Below are positions 35,281 to 46,105 of a stretch of DNA of 64,000 bases, one piece after another. The position numbers and the translations under genes were made by a program. The stretch comes from Athripsodes cinereus (Eukaryota; Arthropoda; Insecta; Trichoptera; Leptoceridae), in the NCBI GenBank assembly GCA_947579605.1, contig OX388309.1:19473071-19537070 (forward strand), read 5' to 3'. A model generated the notes under the pieces. That model was not told the origin of the DNA. It saw only the letters and a program-made list of their open reading frames with translations, and ran no database searches. Every line of letters starts with the position of its first letter. Position 1 is the stretch's first letter.

Positions 35281-37390
35281 ACTCAATGAGTTCCTAAAAT
35301 TGTAGATACCCTTCTCTGTTCAAACTCAATATTTTTTTCTATTTTTTCCAATAATCAAATCGACGGAGAAGAAAAAATATGGTTATTGTAGATTAAAAAG
35401 GTCCTTTATAATTTTTTGATGAGAAGATATAACCTAAAGAAACTTTACAGACTTACTCACTTTCATTTTAATGCATGCATAGTTTGACTAGTACTAGAAG
35501 GTGTAAAAATAATAGTAATAATAACTCATTTCAAGCTGTTCGCTTCATTTGAACCTACCATGAATATAAAGTGGACAATGCAAGAATGATTTGAATACTC
35601 TGTTAATTTACATAAAAATATTAATACAAAATGGCGGGGTGAAATTTTTTCCAATTAACGAATTGCAAATAGTGATGGTGGGTGGGTAATTTTTCAGTTA
35701 AATGGAAAATGTCTGAATACTGTTTGCGTTTTGTTCGGCGTTTCAAACCACATTATTGCATTATGCAATTTCTATGAAACGAATTAACATTTTGCAGTAA
35801 CGGAATGGTAATAATTTTTATAATCACTAGTGAAACAAATGTCATTTAGTGCATTTATATTATTTGATTCGAAACCAGAGCAGCATGCCTGCCAGTAATA
35901 AATGAAATAATTTGATTTAAATTCTGTATTTACCATTACGGTCTCTGTTTACTATTTCATTTTGATTTAACCGAATACGTATATTTATAATACTAATTTG
36001 TTATTCAGTGAGTAATTATTGATTTTTTTAACATGTGTGCTACTGAAAATTAAATCTTATTTTTTTTTAGAGAATGAAATAGGTACCTAATTTCACCGGT
36101 AAATTCTTAGTTTCAAAAGAATATAAAACAAATCTGAAATCATTATCTAAAAATATAGTTGTAAAAATGAACATGTAATATGATTAGTAAAATTTAAACA
36201 ACTCTCTTTTTATACATAAAAAAATAAAACATGCAAAAATAAATACTTTTATCGCTGAATTTCGATACATCGCCGAACATAGAGTTGTCAACCTGCAACA
36301 GTAAGTTGAAGAAAAATAGTTCAAAAAATATTGAATTCAAGCGCGAACGAAAAATAAATAGCACTAATTAATATCTATACTATTTTATACAAACGCTGGG
36401 TGTAAATAAGATGGAGAGAATATTCATTTTTCCGGATTGTACATTTTCAAAAGTAATATTTCATTTTACCCGAGGGATTGCAGAAAAAGAGCTGTGTTTT
36501 TAAATAAATGTGTAAGAAAACATTCTATAATTAACATTTAACTACTTTTGGCATAACTTCGCTTTTGTTCGAAACAAAGGTAAACAGCATTCAAGACATG
36601 GCGTTTTCAATTAATGAATACGTAATTTGTTCCCGTGCTTTAAGCACGAAATAATAATATAACTTCATAAACTTTTCTTCCTCTTTCTTATGCTCAACTT
36701 TCAGTCATGTAGCGCCCTGTAGCAAGATATTATATTATATATACATTATATTATATGAATGACTGTGTGATCAAATTTTCATCGGAAATGCATGTGCAAC
36801 ATGCATTCCATTGATGAAAGATCACTTGATTTTACGCAGGCATTATATTATATGTAGATATAACTTTTGTATACGGCAGAAGTTCTTGTGGATTTGAATC
36901 TTCCTCGTAACTTCATTTACTCGAGTATTGCTGACTGATCTGTTTCTCTAATAGACTTTAAGTAAACAAATATAAAAACTCTATTAGAGTGACTATTTGT
37001 ACAACATTTTAACTTGATTTTTATTTACTAACCACGTACAGAGAAGTATTGATGTGCACCCACATCCATTCAAAAATAGCTTTTGTGCATCTTACATTCA
37101 GTTATTCTCTCGATTGAAATTCTCTCATTTATTTAACCTGTTGAACTCATCAAGCTAATAGCCCAAAAACTTCCGCACCTAAGCTTTGAACCTTTTCCCT
37201 TACATAGCGGATAGATGATAGCCTTTTTTCAGTCCTCAGGAGTCACACCTTCTCACCAACAAATATGTGAATGCTCATCAGCAAAAATAGGTTTTGTGGA
37301 CACTGAATTTAAGTTGCTTGAATTTAAATTGTTGCTTGTTTATTTTCGACATGATTTTTACCTTTTTATATAAACCTAATTTTATAAAAA
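35281..37390. other. AT-rich DNA, no gene seen
   Basis: Nothing recognised except the hairpin at 36767-36825 and nearby ATTATATTATAT repeats. Confidence 0.5.
36767..36825. repeat. 59-base imperfect hairpin
   Basis: GTGATC at the base pairs with GATCAC; TTTCATC pairs with GATGAAA; GGAAATGCATGT pairs with ACATGCATTCC. The result is about 24 pairs with three bulges and a very small apical loop (GCA). The length is that of a microRNA precursor, but the loop is small and I recognise no known insect microRNA seed. Confidence 0.5.
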
Positions 37391-37640
37391 TCCCGTGGAG
37401 CACCCGGTAAAGAATTGGTCTCCCACTCTTCTGCGTAAGTTTTCGAGTGTCCTGTAAAAGGCAGGTGTTCGAAAAAATTAAGACATTTTACATCTTAAAT
37501 TCAGCGATGAGGTTTGCCACCCATCCTGAATGTCTTGATTTTATATTGGCACGAAGAGGACAGTTTGCATGTTTCTTACATGCAGCTGATCTGCTGGCTA
37601 CCCCACTTGTGGGATATGCCGTGATGGTATAGTAGTAGTA
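37391..37640 (+). mobile_element. SINE-like family V, reference copy
   Basis: This is the clearest copy of a repeat found at least nine times in the window. Order: CCGTGGAGCACCCGGTAAAG, GTCTCCCACTCTTCTGCG, AAGTTTTCGAGTGTCC, AGGCAGGTGTTCGAA (B-box-like), CATTTTACATCTTAAATTCA, GCGATGAGGTTTGCCACCCA, TCCTGAATGTCTTG, CACGAAGAGG, GATCTGCTGGCTACCCCAC, GGGATATGCCGTGATGG and a (TAG)n tail. It has no coding capacity. The head could be a decayed tRNA-related promoter, so a SINE is the best guess; a MITE is less likely because the ends are not inverted repeats. Confidence 0.7.
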
Positions 37641-37906
37641 GTATATAAACCTAATATTCCTAAACTTATTTAATTTTGTGTTTGAAAGGAAGTAATTACG
37701 TGCTTTTATTGTAATATTACTGTATTGAATTGCTGTATCATTAGATACTGTATTATTACTTTAATATTGTAATATTGATCAATGTCCAACACCTATATAT
37801 TCTATCTATATCATCGCGCCGCGACCCAAATAGGGTAGTTTGAGAGAATAGAACGATATAGAACTACAGTGTTGTTTTTATTTTCATAATACATACAGAC
37901 ATTTAA
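37641..37906. other. spacer between two family V copies
   Basis: AT-rich, nothing recognised. Confidence 0.5.
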
Positions 37907-38150
37907 ACTCCGTGGAGCATGCGGCAAAGAATAGGCCTTCCACTCTTTTTCGTTAACTTTCAAGAGTCTTGTAAAAAATAAGTGTTTGAAAAAATAAAAA
38001 CTTATCATATCTTGAATTCAACGATCCTGAGAACATAGTCCTGAAATCTGTTTTGTTGAGGTTTATCACCCGTCCTGAACACATTCCATTTTTTTCATGT
38101 CGTTCATCTGCTGCCTATGCCACTTGTGGGATATATCATGATAGCACATT
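37907..38150 (+). mobile_element. SINE-like family V, second copy
   Basis: Plus-strand copy with the full block order: CTCCGTGGAGCATGCGGCAA, CTTCCACTCTTTTTCG, TTTCAAGAGTCTTG, TAAGTGTTTGAAAAA, GAGGTTTATCACCCGTCCTG, TCATCTGCTGCCTATGCCAC and GGGATATATCATGATAGC. More diverged than 37391-37640, in the same orientation about 270 bases downstream, with an insertion near 38030-38065. Confidence 0.65.
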
Positions 38151-39121
38151 ATACCTTAGTAATAGTTTTTGAACGAATTTTTGATGCTAATGATTTATTT
38201 CGTTTTCAATTTTTTTTATAATTATTTAAATGTCTGATAGTTGCTATTCAATGTGATCAAATACACTTTTTTTACAAAATGTATAAATTCTGAAAAGCTG
38301 TTTGATGTTTTAACAAAATATATGTATGTAGTTATTAGAATTACATATGATATAATTATGTATGTAGCCATTTTGCCTTACAATTTTCACAATATTTAGT
38401 AGAAACATCTAGAACCAAAAAAAAGTGAAAAATAAATATTGTTCCAAATAAATTCAGAAGCAAGTATGTAATATAAACGAAGTGAGAGATATTATAGAAC
38501 TTTACTACTAGCCAATGTATAACGTTGTCTTATTGAAGAATGACCTAACACACCTTAGGGAAATACTTGACCATTACTGCTAGACTTGATAAGATATCTT
38601 GGTAACACTAAGCTCACTACATTTATAAAGAATTTTCAACAAAATACTCCCAACTCCAAATACAACAAAGTATCTATGAAATTCAAGTAAGGAAACTAAT
38701 ACAAAAAAAAAGCTGTAGCGTAAGGCATATTGAAATTAAATGTGCATCTTGCATTAAAATATCTAAAATCGTGAACCAATTGCCGATTTAATACAGCTTT
38801 TTAATACAACCATTTTCATATGACAATGTTCACTTTTTTCATAAATATACTACCAAAGTTTGTATGCAGATATTTAATTATAAATAAAATTGATAGAAGT
38901 TAAATACAAAGAATTTTGCATTTGGCAGATTTTGTACAGAGATCCGAAATAGACTCGTATCTTATATAATTCAGATTCCATTTGACTCGTAAATGTACCA
39001 AGAAAATACAATAAAAGTAAATATTTCAAGCAATGGAATCCAATTTTCACCTTTCCTTTGTATGAATGATATTTAAGTAAGAATAAAAGAACAAGAATGT
39101 TCCTTGTGTAACGGAAAACTT
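38151..39121. other. AT-rich DNA, nothing recognised
   Basis: No supported gene. The minus frame at 38874-39212 (112 residues) reads through the terminal repeat of the next element and is not a gene. Confidence 0.5.
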
Positions 39122-39832
39122 GATATCGATACCTTAATTCGCAGATTGGGTAACTCCATTTTTTGACAAAATGACTTAATGATGCCATAATGTTGACTGT
39201 ATTCCAACACACATGCTAGGTAAATTTGAAGAATCCAACGTTATTACAAATGCCCTAAAAAACACCTCAAGAAAATTGGGTAACTCCAATGTTAGTATTT
39301 ACAACGCTGCAAATTGGGTAACTCCACCATTCTGTATGGAGACTTGCGAGAGATAGGTTGTGTATTAGGAATATTTTACAAAAAAGTGGTTTTGGATATC
39401 TTATCCTGTAAAAAAAATGTTAGATAACTGTAACCATAAGTATCAGCTTTATTTTCTTAAATTTTTTAAAGTTTTTTTTTTATCATTTGCTCCTTTTGTG
39501 ATGTAGTTAATATGTAAGGTACTCACATTTTAAATAATGCAACTTTTGCAGGAGTTACTACGTGGAATTTAATCATTACTGGATATGTTTGCGCACAAAC
39601 TTTGAAGCTGATTTACTAATATTGTATTGCTTTTTAACACATATTATGTTATTATTTTTTAGTCAAATAAAAAATCTAGGTTTTAATACTTAAATAAACG
39701 ACTTTATTTTTTGATATATTAGGATTTGTTGAATCATGATTATTTTTAAATAAGCTCAAAATCCGAAGAACTGAACGTGTATCTACATACATTACCTACT
39801 TATCATAAGTTTAATTTCTCGACCGACGGTTC

Positions 39833-39955
39833 TTGGTGGAAGTTCATATTAATAATTTTTAAAATGAAACACGATATATAGTTTTTCCACTATTGACATT
39901 ATTTATTTTGCGAGCCGGCTTTCAAGAGCTTCCGCTCTCATCGTCAGGCAAAAGT
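39833..39955 (-). mobile_element. hammerhead-like repeat module
   Basis: On the minus strand: CTGACGA (reverse complement at 39941-39947), a 5-bp AGAGC/GCTCT hairpin with GGAA loop, GAAA (reverse complement at 39920-39923), GCCGGCTCGC, then AATAGTGGAAAAAC and finally AATATGAACTTCCACC. The last string also follows the palindrome at 12275-12510, which supports common descent. The core has the hammerhead order, but the residues after GAAA do not give a convincing stem III and cleavage triplet. Confidence 0.55.
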
Positions 39956-40440
39956 GAAATGTTTACTCATCATTTTATAGATGAATAGCACACTAAAGAC
40001 TATGGTTAAATTAGTAACTGAAAATTGAAGGAGTGAAGAAAATCGTACGAGTGAAACAAATCCCAGAAATCATGATTTTCTACAAATTTATCAGACAATT
40101 CGAATTTTTATAATGGAATTGGCCCATCATATTACTTGATAGTGGTAATCTTGCAGAAATCCAAAATATAAATACCTACTGATGATAATAATTTAGATAA
40201 TAATGCGACACAAGGGATATTGTTAGATGCACAGGCTAAAATGCTATTGATCATAATATTGCAACAGAGAAGGGCAGCATAAGAGTCAACATCTCGTTAG
40301 TCCCATATTCAGAACATTCAGATTCTGATGAAAACTCTGAGACTTCTCTTGGAAAAAGGATGAATCATGGAGTAATAAAAATTTAAAATTCAAATTTAAA
40401 AAATCAAAAAGAGGTGTGATAAACTCGCCCTCTGTATATT

Positions 40441-40800
40441 ATTATTATTATTTATAAGATTACGGCAACCCGTCCCATGTGGGACGATTTGTGCCAAGTA
40501 CAATATTTTTAGAATATAACACGTAATATTAAGGTATTTACTTATAAAATAATAAAATTTCTTTTGGCGGATTTTAAAATCTTGAGATATACAGAGAGGG
40601 CATCAGTGTGCAAGAGGCAAGACACTTTGATTGGATACTGGACTTCAGCTATCTCATAATACAAGTCGTAAGAGTCTCTTATTGGGCAACCGACCTCTGT
40701 ATATTGATCACACCTAATTTGAATGCATTTTTTTTATAAAATTGTATATATTGTGATCAATGTATAGTAAAGAATGAATGAATAAATAAAATAAATTGCC
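40441..40800. mobile_element. nested retroelement ends
   Basis: Two LINE-like edges. On the minus strand, GGCACAAATCGTCCCACATG and GGACGGGTTGCCGTAATC lead to a (TAA)n tail at 40438-40453. On the plus strand, TATAAAATTGTATATATTGT, GATCAATGTATAGTAAAG and AATGAATGAATAAATAAA form a tail ending near 40795, the same tail as at 16769-16830, 49370-49425 and 62900-62960. The block between them is unrecognised. Confidence 0.5.
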
Positions 40801-41029
40801 TCAAAGGAAGAAAAGCCTTGGCCCAAAAAAAATTGTCTGCTTAAATAATCTTAACGAGACTGAAAATATCTTCACGAAAATGGACTCAGGACTACCACGA
40901 TATCTAAAATAATGCTCCACACGAATTATTATTTTCACATTTTGTCACTCTTCATTATTTTTGTCTAGCTATCAACGAGTATATCTCTAAAGGTGCAACT
41001 TTTTTATTCAACTATGTTCAACTCCGTGA

Positions 41030-41292
41030 TACAGGATAGACGATGTTCCAGGCTGGGTAATATCCTGAAAAGGCTAATTGGCCAAAAAGAGCACCGGTCT
41101 TCCGTCCGCAAGGATTCGTCAGCCCGTAATTTCCCTCTTTCACAATACTACGTTCTTATAACGACAACAGCAGAGCGCAGGAAATATCGTAGAAAGAGGT
41201 GACGCAATTGGCACAGAGTCGCTCTGAATGGAGGAGGCTAGTTTCTGCCCTGTCCTCCCGAGAGGAGCGTTGATGATGATGATGATGATGTG
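41030..41292 (+). mobile_element. RTE-type LINE 3' end
   Basis: Plus-strand copy of the RTE C-terminal end. With frame changes it gives NWPKRAPVFRPQGF, ISWKEVTQLAQ-type, RSEWRRLVSALSSREER, then the (ATG)n tail at 41271-41290. It lies inside the 39122-41665 element and so inserted after it. The frame at 40993-41202 overlies it. Confidence 0.75.
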
Positions 41293-41665
41293 GAAGTATT
41301 TATCCTATATATATTACTTCAATTTAATTTGATTTTCATATAAAACACTTTAAAAATAACATTATTATGAGACCAAACAGTATGCAATACTTATAGGCAA
41401 ATTGGGTAACTCCATCAATTATAGCATTTATTTTACAAAATCTATCACAGAAAATTAGGTAACTCCAAAAAAAGGCTGCAAAACCATTATAAACATAATT
41501 ATGTCATGGTTTTTGTGTTACGAACATGTATCTACATCATGTAGATATTTTAGAATAAGGAAAATAATAATAATAATATGCATAACAAAAATATTTAGTT
41601 TTTTGTCCGCCCTGTAAAGTAGCTATTTTGGAGTTACCCAATCTGCGAATTAAGGTATCGATATC

Positions 41666-44050
41666 CTTTACGTTTTATTTTTCCTTTGTATTGATTTAAG
41701 TGAAAAATGCGAGAATATATAAAATTGTTGTTGTTAATTTATTTCTTAAGGCAATACAATACACAAAATAACTAACTAACCGGCATGTCATAATGTTTGA
41801 ATAGTATTGTAAAATGAGATAAAGCGATTGACAATGAGGTTATCAATATCATTAATGGATTGATTGATGGCATTTCAGTCGTTGATCGGGCAAATTATTC
41901 AACTTAACGATGTTATGAAACATCACAATTGATACGATTTGGTTTGTCGCTTCTTGTTGATAAAGTTTATTGATCGCCATCAAACATAATATCTATGCGG
42001 AGTCTAGTTACACCATCTACCACCTGATATTGAATTTATATGTATATGATATTTGAAACAAGAGCATTATTTTGAAAAACAACATTTTCAATTTAACATT
42101 CGATTTCATTTCCCATACTCATCACATCATTTCTAATTTAGGCTTATTATATTTTATAATTCAAATAAAATAATGAAACTCTTTGACTAATTTCATATGA
42201 TTTTCACAATGTATGAAATAAAATTGATAACGTCATTTCATTTATTTTCTAGTGATAAGAAAGTAGTTGTAGATGGCAAGAAGTGGTCCTATTGTAAGGT
42301 TTTAGACATAATAGAACATAGTTCTCTTTCAAAGCTCGCTGCCAAATTACTCTATTATTAAAAATACTGTTTAATACTTACTAAAATAATTTCGAATTAA
42401 TTTTATAAAAGGAAATGATTCTTTTAGCATTTGAAAGTTCCAATATATTTAACATGAAAAAGCGTTATTCAAACGCACGTTGTAGAAAAAATTACACAAC
42501 TGAAACTAAATCATTCTGAAACGAAATGGGTTAAATTCATTTTTTTTATGTAATTTCAAGAAAATTTATAATTCCAAACAATATCCTTTTGTAGAAAGTA
42601 CATACCCAAAGAACAAAATAAATAAATTGAAAAACATACAAATCGCTACATATTACATAAGTAACTCACTTTAATTACATTTCTTTACTAATTTAGCACC
42701 GAAAAGTAAAAAGAAAACTATACCGATGATATTATAAGTTTTATTAAGGATACTTTTATCCATGAGAAAATTTCGAAATCTACATTTAGTAAAAACTGTT
42801 TATAAAACTTATGGTGGGTGTAACAATAGAAATACTATGTAAAAGATATTCCTATCACGAACGCTTTAATATAAAGAAGCTTTTCGGATGTTCGAATCAG
42901 TAAACACCGCTTTGTAAATAGTCTATGTCATTGTCCATACATATAGACTATTTGAGGTAGGTTCTATTAGTATTATCGCAGTTTAACGCTGGAACCAAAC
43001 ATGAATCACATTGAATTACTGAATGGATAAAGTTATTACGGGAAACGTTTAAGTAGTTCTAGATGACACCAAAATAAACTTTTACCGTTCATTAGTTTGA
43101 CATTTATTTTCTTTACATTAAAATTATTTTTTAGGACATATACAAGTTTTTCATAACGTTCCAAAAATTAATATAGCTTTAAATATAACGTTCCAGAAAT
43201 ATAAAAAAAAGTCAGAATATTTGTTAACGAAGAATTTGATTTCTAAATTTATTTTAATAAAACTCAGAGAACCTGTCTCTTTACATTAAGCTAGTCATGG
43301 AAATTCTCCAAATGACTCCAGGTTCTCTTCAAAGAAAATTTTAATCCAATTATTGTGAATGTGGGCTAAATGCAAAAGACGATTAGCAATCCATAGCTCA
43401 AGATAGAAAGGCTTGGAAATCTATTGTTTTGGAGGCAAAGACTCTACAAGGGCTTTTCACAATAATTACAAGTATTGTGACAAAACGCAAACTGTTCGTA
43501 TGTCTTCATCATTTAGAGGTTTATTCGCACTATAAGAATTATATAAACGTTGGATACATGTATATGTAAGATGATGTTAAGACATTACTTGTCTTCGATT
43601 CAACAATGGCGTTTGTCTTGCATGTTGTTATTTGAAAAAGACGTATTTTACAAAATGTATTTATTGCTTGCAAATATCCCCCTGGTGAAAGATTCCTTTG
43701 AGATTTGGATAGCTCAATTAATATATAAGTTTACACAGATAAGCTATAGAAAGTAAAACAATGACACTTTTAGTTTTCAACTACATTTAAGTCAGAATAT
43801 TTTGACATTACAAAGTACTCCCGAGCCATGCCCACGCCATGAGCTCTACCTGTATCGCACGTAAATTCAATTCGAAATTTCTACATAGCAATAAATTCTA
43901 GGAAGCTTTGCACACGAACTTCATGAGAGAACCCTTTTACTCTAAAATATTTCTCAGAAATAAAATTTAACATTACATTGTTTAACAAAACTTGTTCAAT
44001 TATGAATCTTCAGAACATCAAGATTTATCACAATAACATAATAAGAAATA
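41666..44050. other. AT-rich DNA, no gene seen
   Basis: No supported gene. A short hairpin AAATAGTCTAT/ATAGACTATTT lies at 42916-42953. Confidence 0.55.
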
Positions 44051-44195
44051 TTTTTATTTATTTATTTATTTATTCTTTTTGCACATCATCATTACATGAC
44101 AGTGTTAACAAAATAATATAAAATTTTAAAAACTAGGACGATGTGCAGTGGCGAGATTATCACTATAAAGTGATTTCTTCCATCTAACCACGATT
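44051..44195 (-). mobile_element. LINE 3' end (TGATGATGTGC family)
   Basis: On the minus strand: CGCCACTGCACATCGTCCTA, TTTTATATTATTTTGTTAAC, ACTGTCATGTAATGATGATG, TGCAAAAAGAAT and an AAAT tail (44051-44073). The same 3' end occurs on the minus strand at 59874-59990. The flanking TTCTTCCATCTAACCA is shared too. No reverse-transcriptase residues are visible, so the clade is unknown. Confidence 0.6.
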
Positions 44196-44724
44196 TGCAT
44201 ACATTACTTTTTACAATATTCGTATAATACAAGGCATCAAATGTTTCTGAATTCAATAAATTAAAATTGATCATATTATTATTATTATATACATCGATGC
44301 ACACTATTCCGTTATTTTTTTCTAAATTTTTAAAATTATTAAAGATTTAAATTGTTAATGTATTTCTCTTTAAATTTAGAAACTTGTTATTATTTCACAT
44401 ACCTATGTACATACGTCATTTTCCACAAATTGAGTAACCGGTGAACCATCTAGCTAGCTCATAAACGTTCTTATATTTCACACATATTTTTATCAATCAA
44501 AGTATGTTATGAACTGAAATAATAAAACCAGAAAAAAAATGCTTTGTAATTTGGATCCTGGAAATTGTAAAAGAGAGATGTTACCAGGATCCAATTAGTA
44601 TAAAAGTTTTTAATATACGTAGCTATAATACATTATAATTAATATAAGGATTTCGTTATATTCATCAAAAATATTATAGAATCAAGATGCGTTTATCGTG
44701 ACATATTACATTGTGTATTGTTTT

Positions 44725-44805
44725 TATAGCGGCCAGATATTTTGGAAGCAACAAAATGTAGGAACCTCTGGAGGAAGAATCTAGGACAATTAACCCCTGA
44801 CCCTA
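44725..44805 (+). repeat. dispersed repeat family W
   Basis: GGCCAGATATTTTGGAAGCA, then ACCTCTGGAGGAAGAATCTA and CCCCTGACCCTA, matches in order the minus strand of 63475-63605 and, less well, 49505-49600. Identity of the family is unknown; a LINE coding tail or a SINE are both possible. Confidence 0.5.
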
Positions 44806-45069
44806 CTAAGAAGACGTCGAGTGAATAATTTGTTCATATTCCCGAAATTGAGAAATTCAGATGCTTAAGGTTTTCCAATTTGATAAAATACTTCAGCGTA
44901 TACAGTCAGCTCTACTAGTTTACGTTCAGTACCTACTAGTTGATGCACATTATTCATAGGAATTACTGTAAATAATAGATTCAGTATAGATGAAATGGTA
45001 AATAAGACCCATGTTTACCATTACCTACCTTCCATTGTTAACGGTAATGGTAGTGCGGAGCTGAAGCTT

Positions 45070-45129
45070 AGCTAACTCTGCATTATTTCATGTCGGAATC
45101 ATATGTCTTTACATAATGCAGAGTTAGCT
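45070..45129. repeat. hairpin with 16-bp perfect arms
   Basis: AGCTAACTCTGCATTA (45070-45085) and TAATGCAGAGTTAGCT (45114-45129) pair perfectly around a 28-base loop. Possible tiny MITE ends or a structured transcript. Confidence 0.65.
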
Positions 45130-45936
45130 GACACGCACGCATACAGTACGCATCTAATTACATTAATCTTATTGAGTATAACTATCGTCACTCCTCAATC
45201 CATCTGGTTTGGGGAGATGTTTTTAAATGCCAAGAACGTTGCGTACTTATAAGGTATACATGAATGTATAAGCCTCAAGGTGGAATCTGCTACATCAGCT
45301 GAGTCCACCGCCTACTGACGTGGTTGACGTGATGTGGCGTTACTGGCATAGTGGTACTGATGAGCCTGAGAGAGTTTTAAAAAAAATCACACTTGTTATT
45401 AGGAGCCTGAAATATCCGGGAAAAGAGGTTATTTCAACAATTGTTAGTTAATCTTATTCAATACAATTTAAGACAAAATAAGTATTAGCATAATTTACAA
45501 TGAGTACTTTGCCTTTGCCGGAAGATAAACCCCTAAATGAAGAAGCTTTAAATAGCGAAACGAATAAGCGAAGTTAATGAGATATTTTACCATAGCACAA
45601 AAGAAGAAAATAAATTTATAACATATACCTAGGTATTTGTATATTTTATAAAAGGAAAACTTTATTTGAAACAACATATTTCATTAAAAATTTCTATGAT
45701 TTGGAACACATAAGAATAAATACTGATTTCAAGTAATACTAAGTATAAGATACTCAAGTATAATATAATATGTATATAGTTGTATCATGATCATTAAAAT
45801 ACATGTATTTTTTAAAAAAGAATCATTTTCTATAGTGAACAACGTAACAGCACTTATGTAGCTCTTCTAAAAAATATATACCCACCTTCATTTGCTTTCC
45901 ATGATTCAATTCCTTTTCAATTTCAATTTTCAATTT

Positions 45937-46017
45937 CCCTTTCACGACACAAGCTTTTAGCTTACTGTGAAAGGTGTATAAGGTTGTATTTGGGTTTATA
46001 ACAAAAACCCAGATATA

Positions 46018-46104
<87 letters not shown>
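45937..46104 (+). mobile_element. 5'-truncated family A SINE with 80-A tail
   Basis: Begins inside the SINE at CCCTTTCACGACACAAGC; the tRNA-like head with A and B boxes is missing. The body (GCTTACTGTGAAAGGTGTAT, GGGTTTATAACAAAAACCC, AGATATATC) is nearly identical to 32827-33004. The tail is 80 uninterrupted A (46025-46104). Lacking its promoter it could not be transcribed on its own. The poly-K and poly-F frames here are artefacts. Confidence 0.85.

Positions 46105-46105
<1 letters not shown>

Larger units (their letters stand above)
39122..41665. mobile_element. 2.5-kb non-autonomous DNA element with 37-bp terminal inverted repeats
   Basis: Perfect 37-base inverted repeats: GATATCGATACCTTAATTCG... 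from 39122 to 39158 and its complement at 41629-41665. The inner end, ATTGGGTAACTCCA, recurs as subterminal repeats at 39275-39288, 39313-39326, 41401-41414 and, with one change, 41454-41467, all in the same orientation; such arrays usually bind transposase. The outer GATATC is itself palindromic, so the target duplication (TA or GATATC) cannot be fixed. No transposase frame is visible. Inside lie a hammerhead-like module (39833-39955), a LINE-like tail (to 40800) and an RTE end (41030-41292), so it is an old composite. Confidence 0.75.
44196..45936. other. AT-rich DNA with hairpins and one repeat scrap
   Basis: No supported gene. Contains the inverted repeat 44551-44594 (TTGGATCCTGG/CCAGGATCCAA), the family W scrap at 44725-44805, the hairpin at 45070-45129, and a TTTCAATT-type low-complexity run at 45905-45936. 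Confidence 0.5.

Noticed and set aside
38874..39212. 112-codon minus-strand frame
   Set aside because: It reads through the 37-bp terminal repeat of the 39122-41665 element into AT-rich flank; composition is hydrophobic and without motif.
45350..45425. CTGATGAG at about 45357 as another hammerhead-like core
   Set aside because: No hairpin followed by GAAA at the right distance; the similarity is limited to eight bases.
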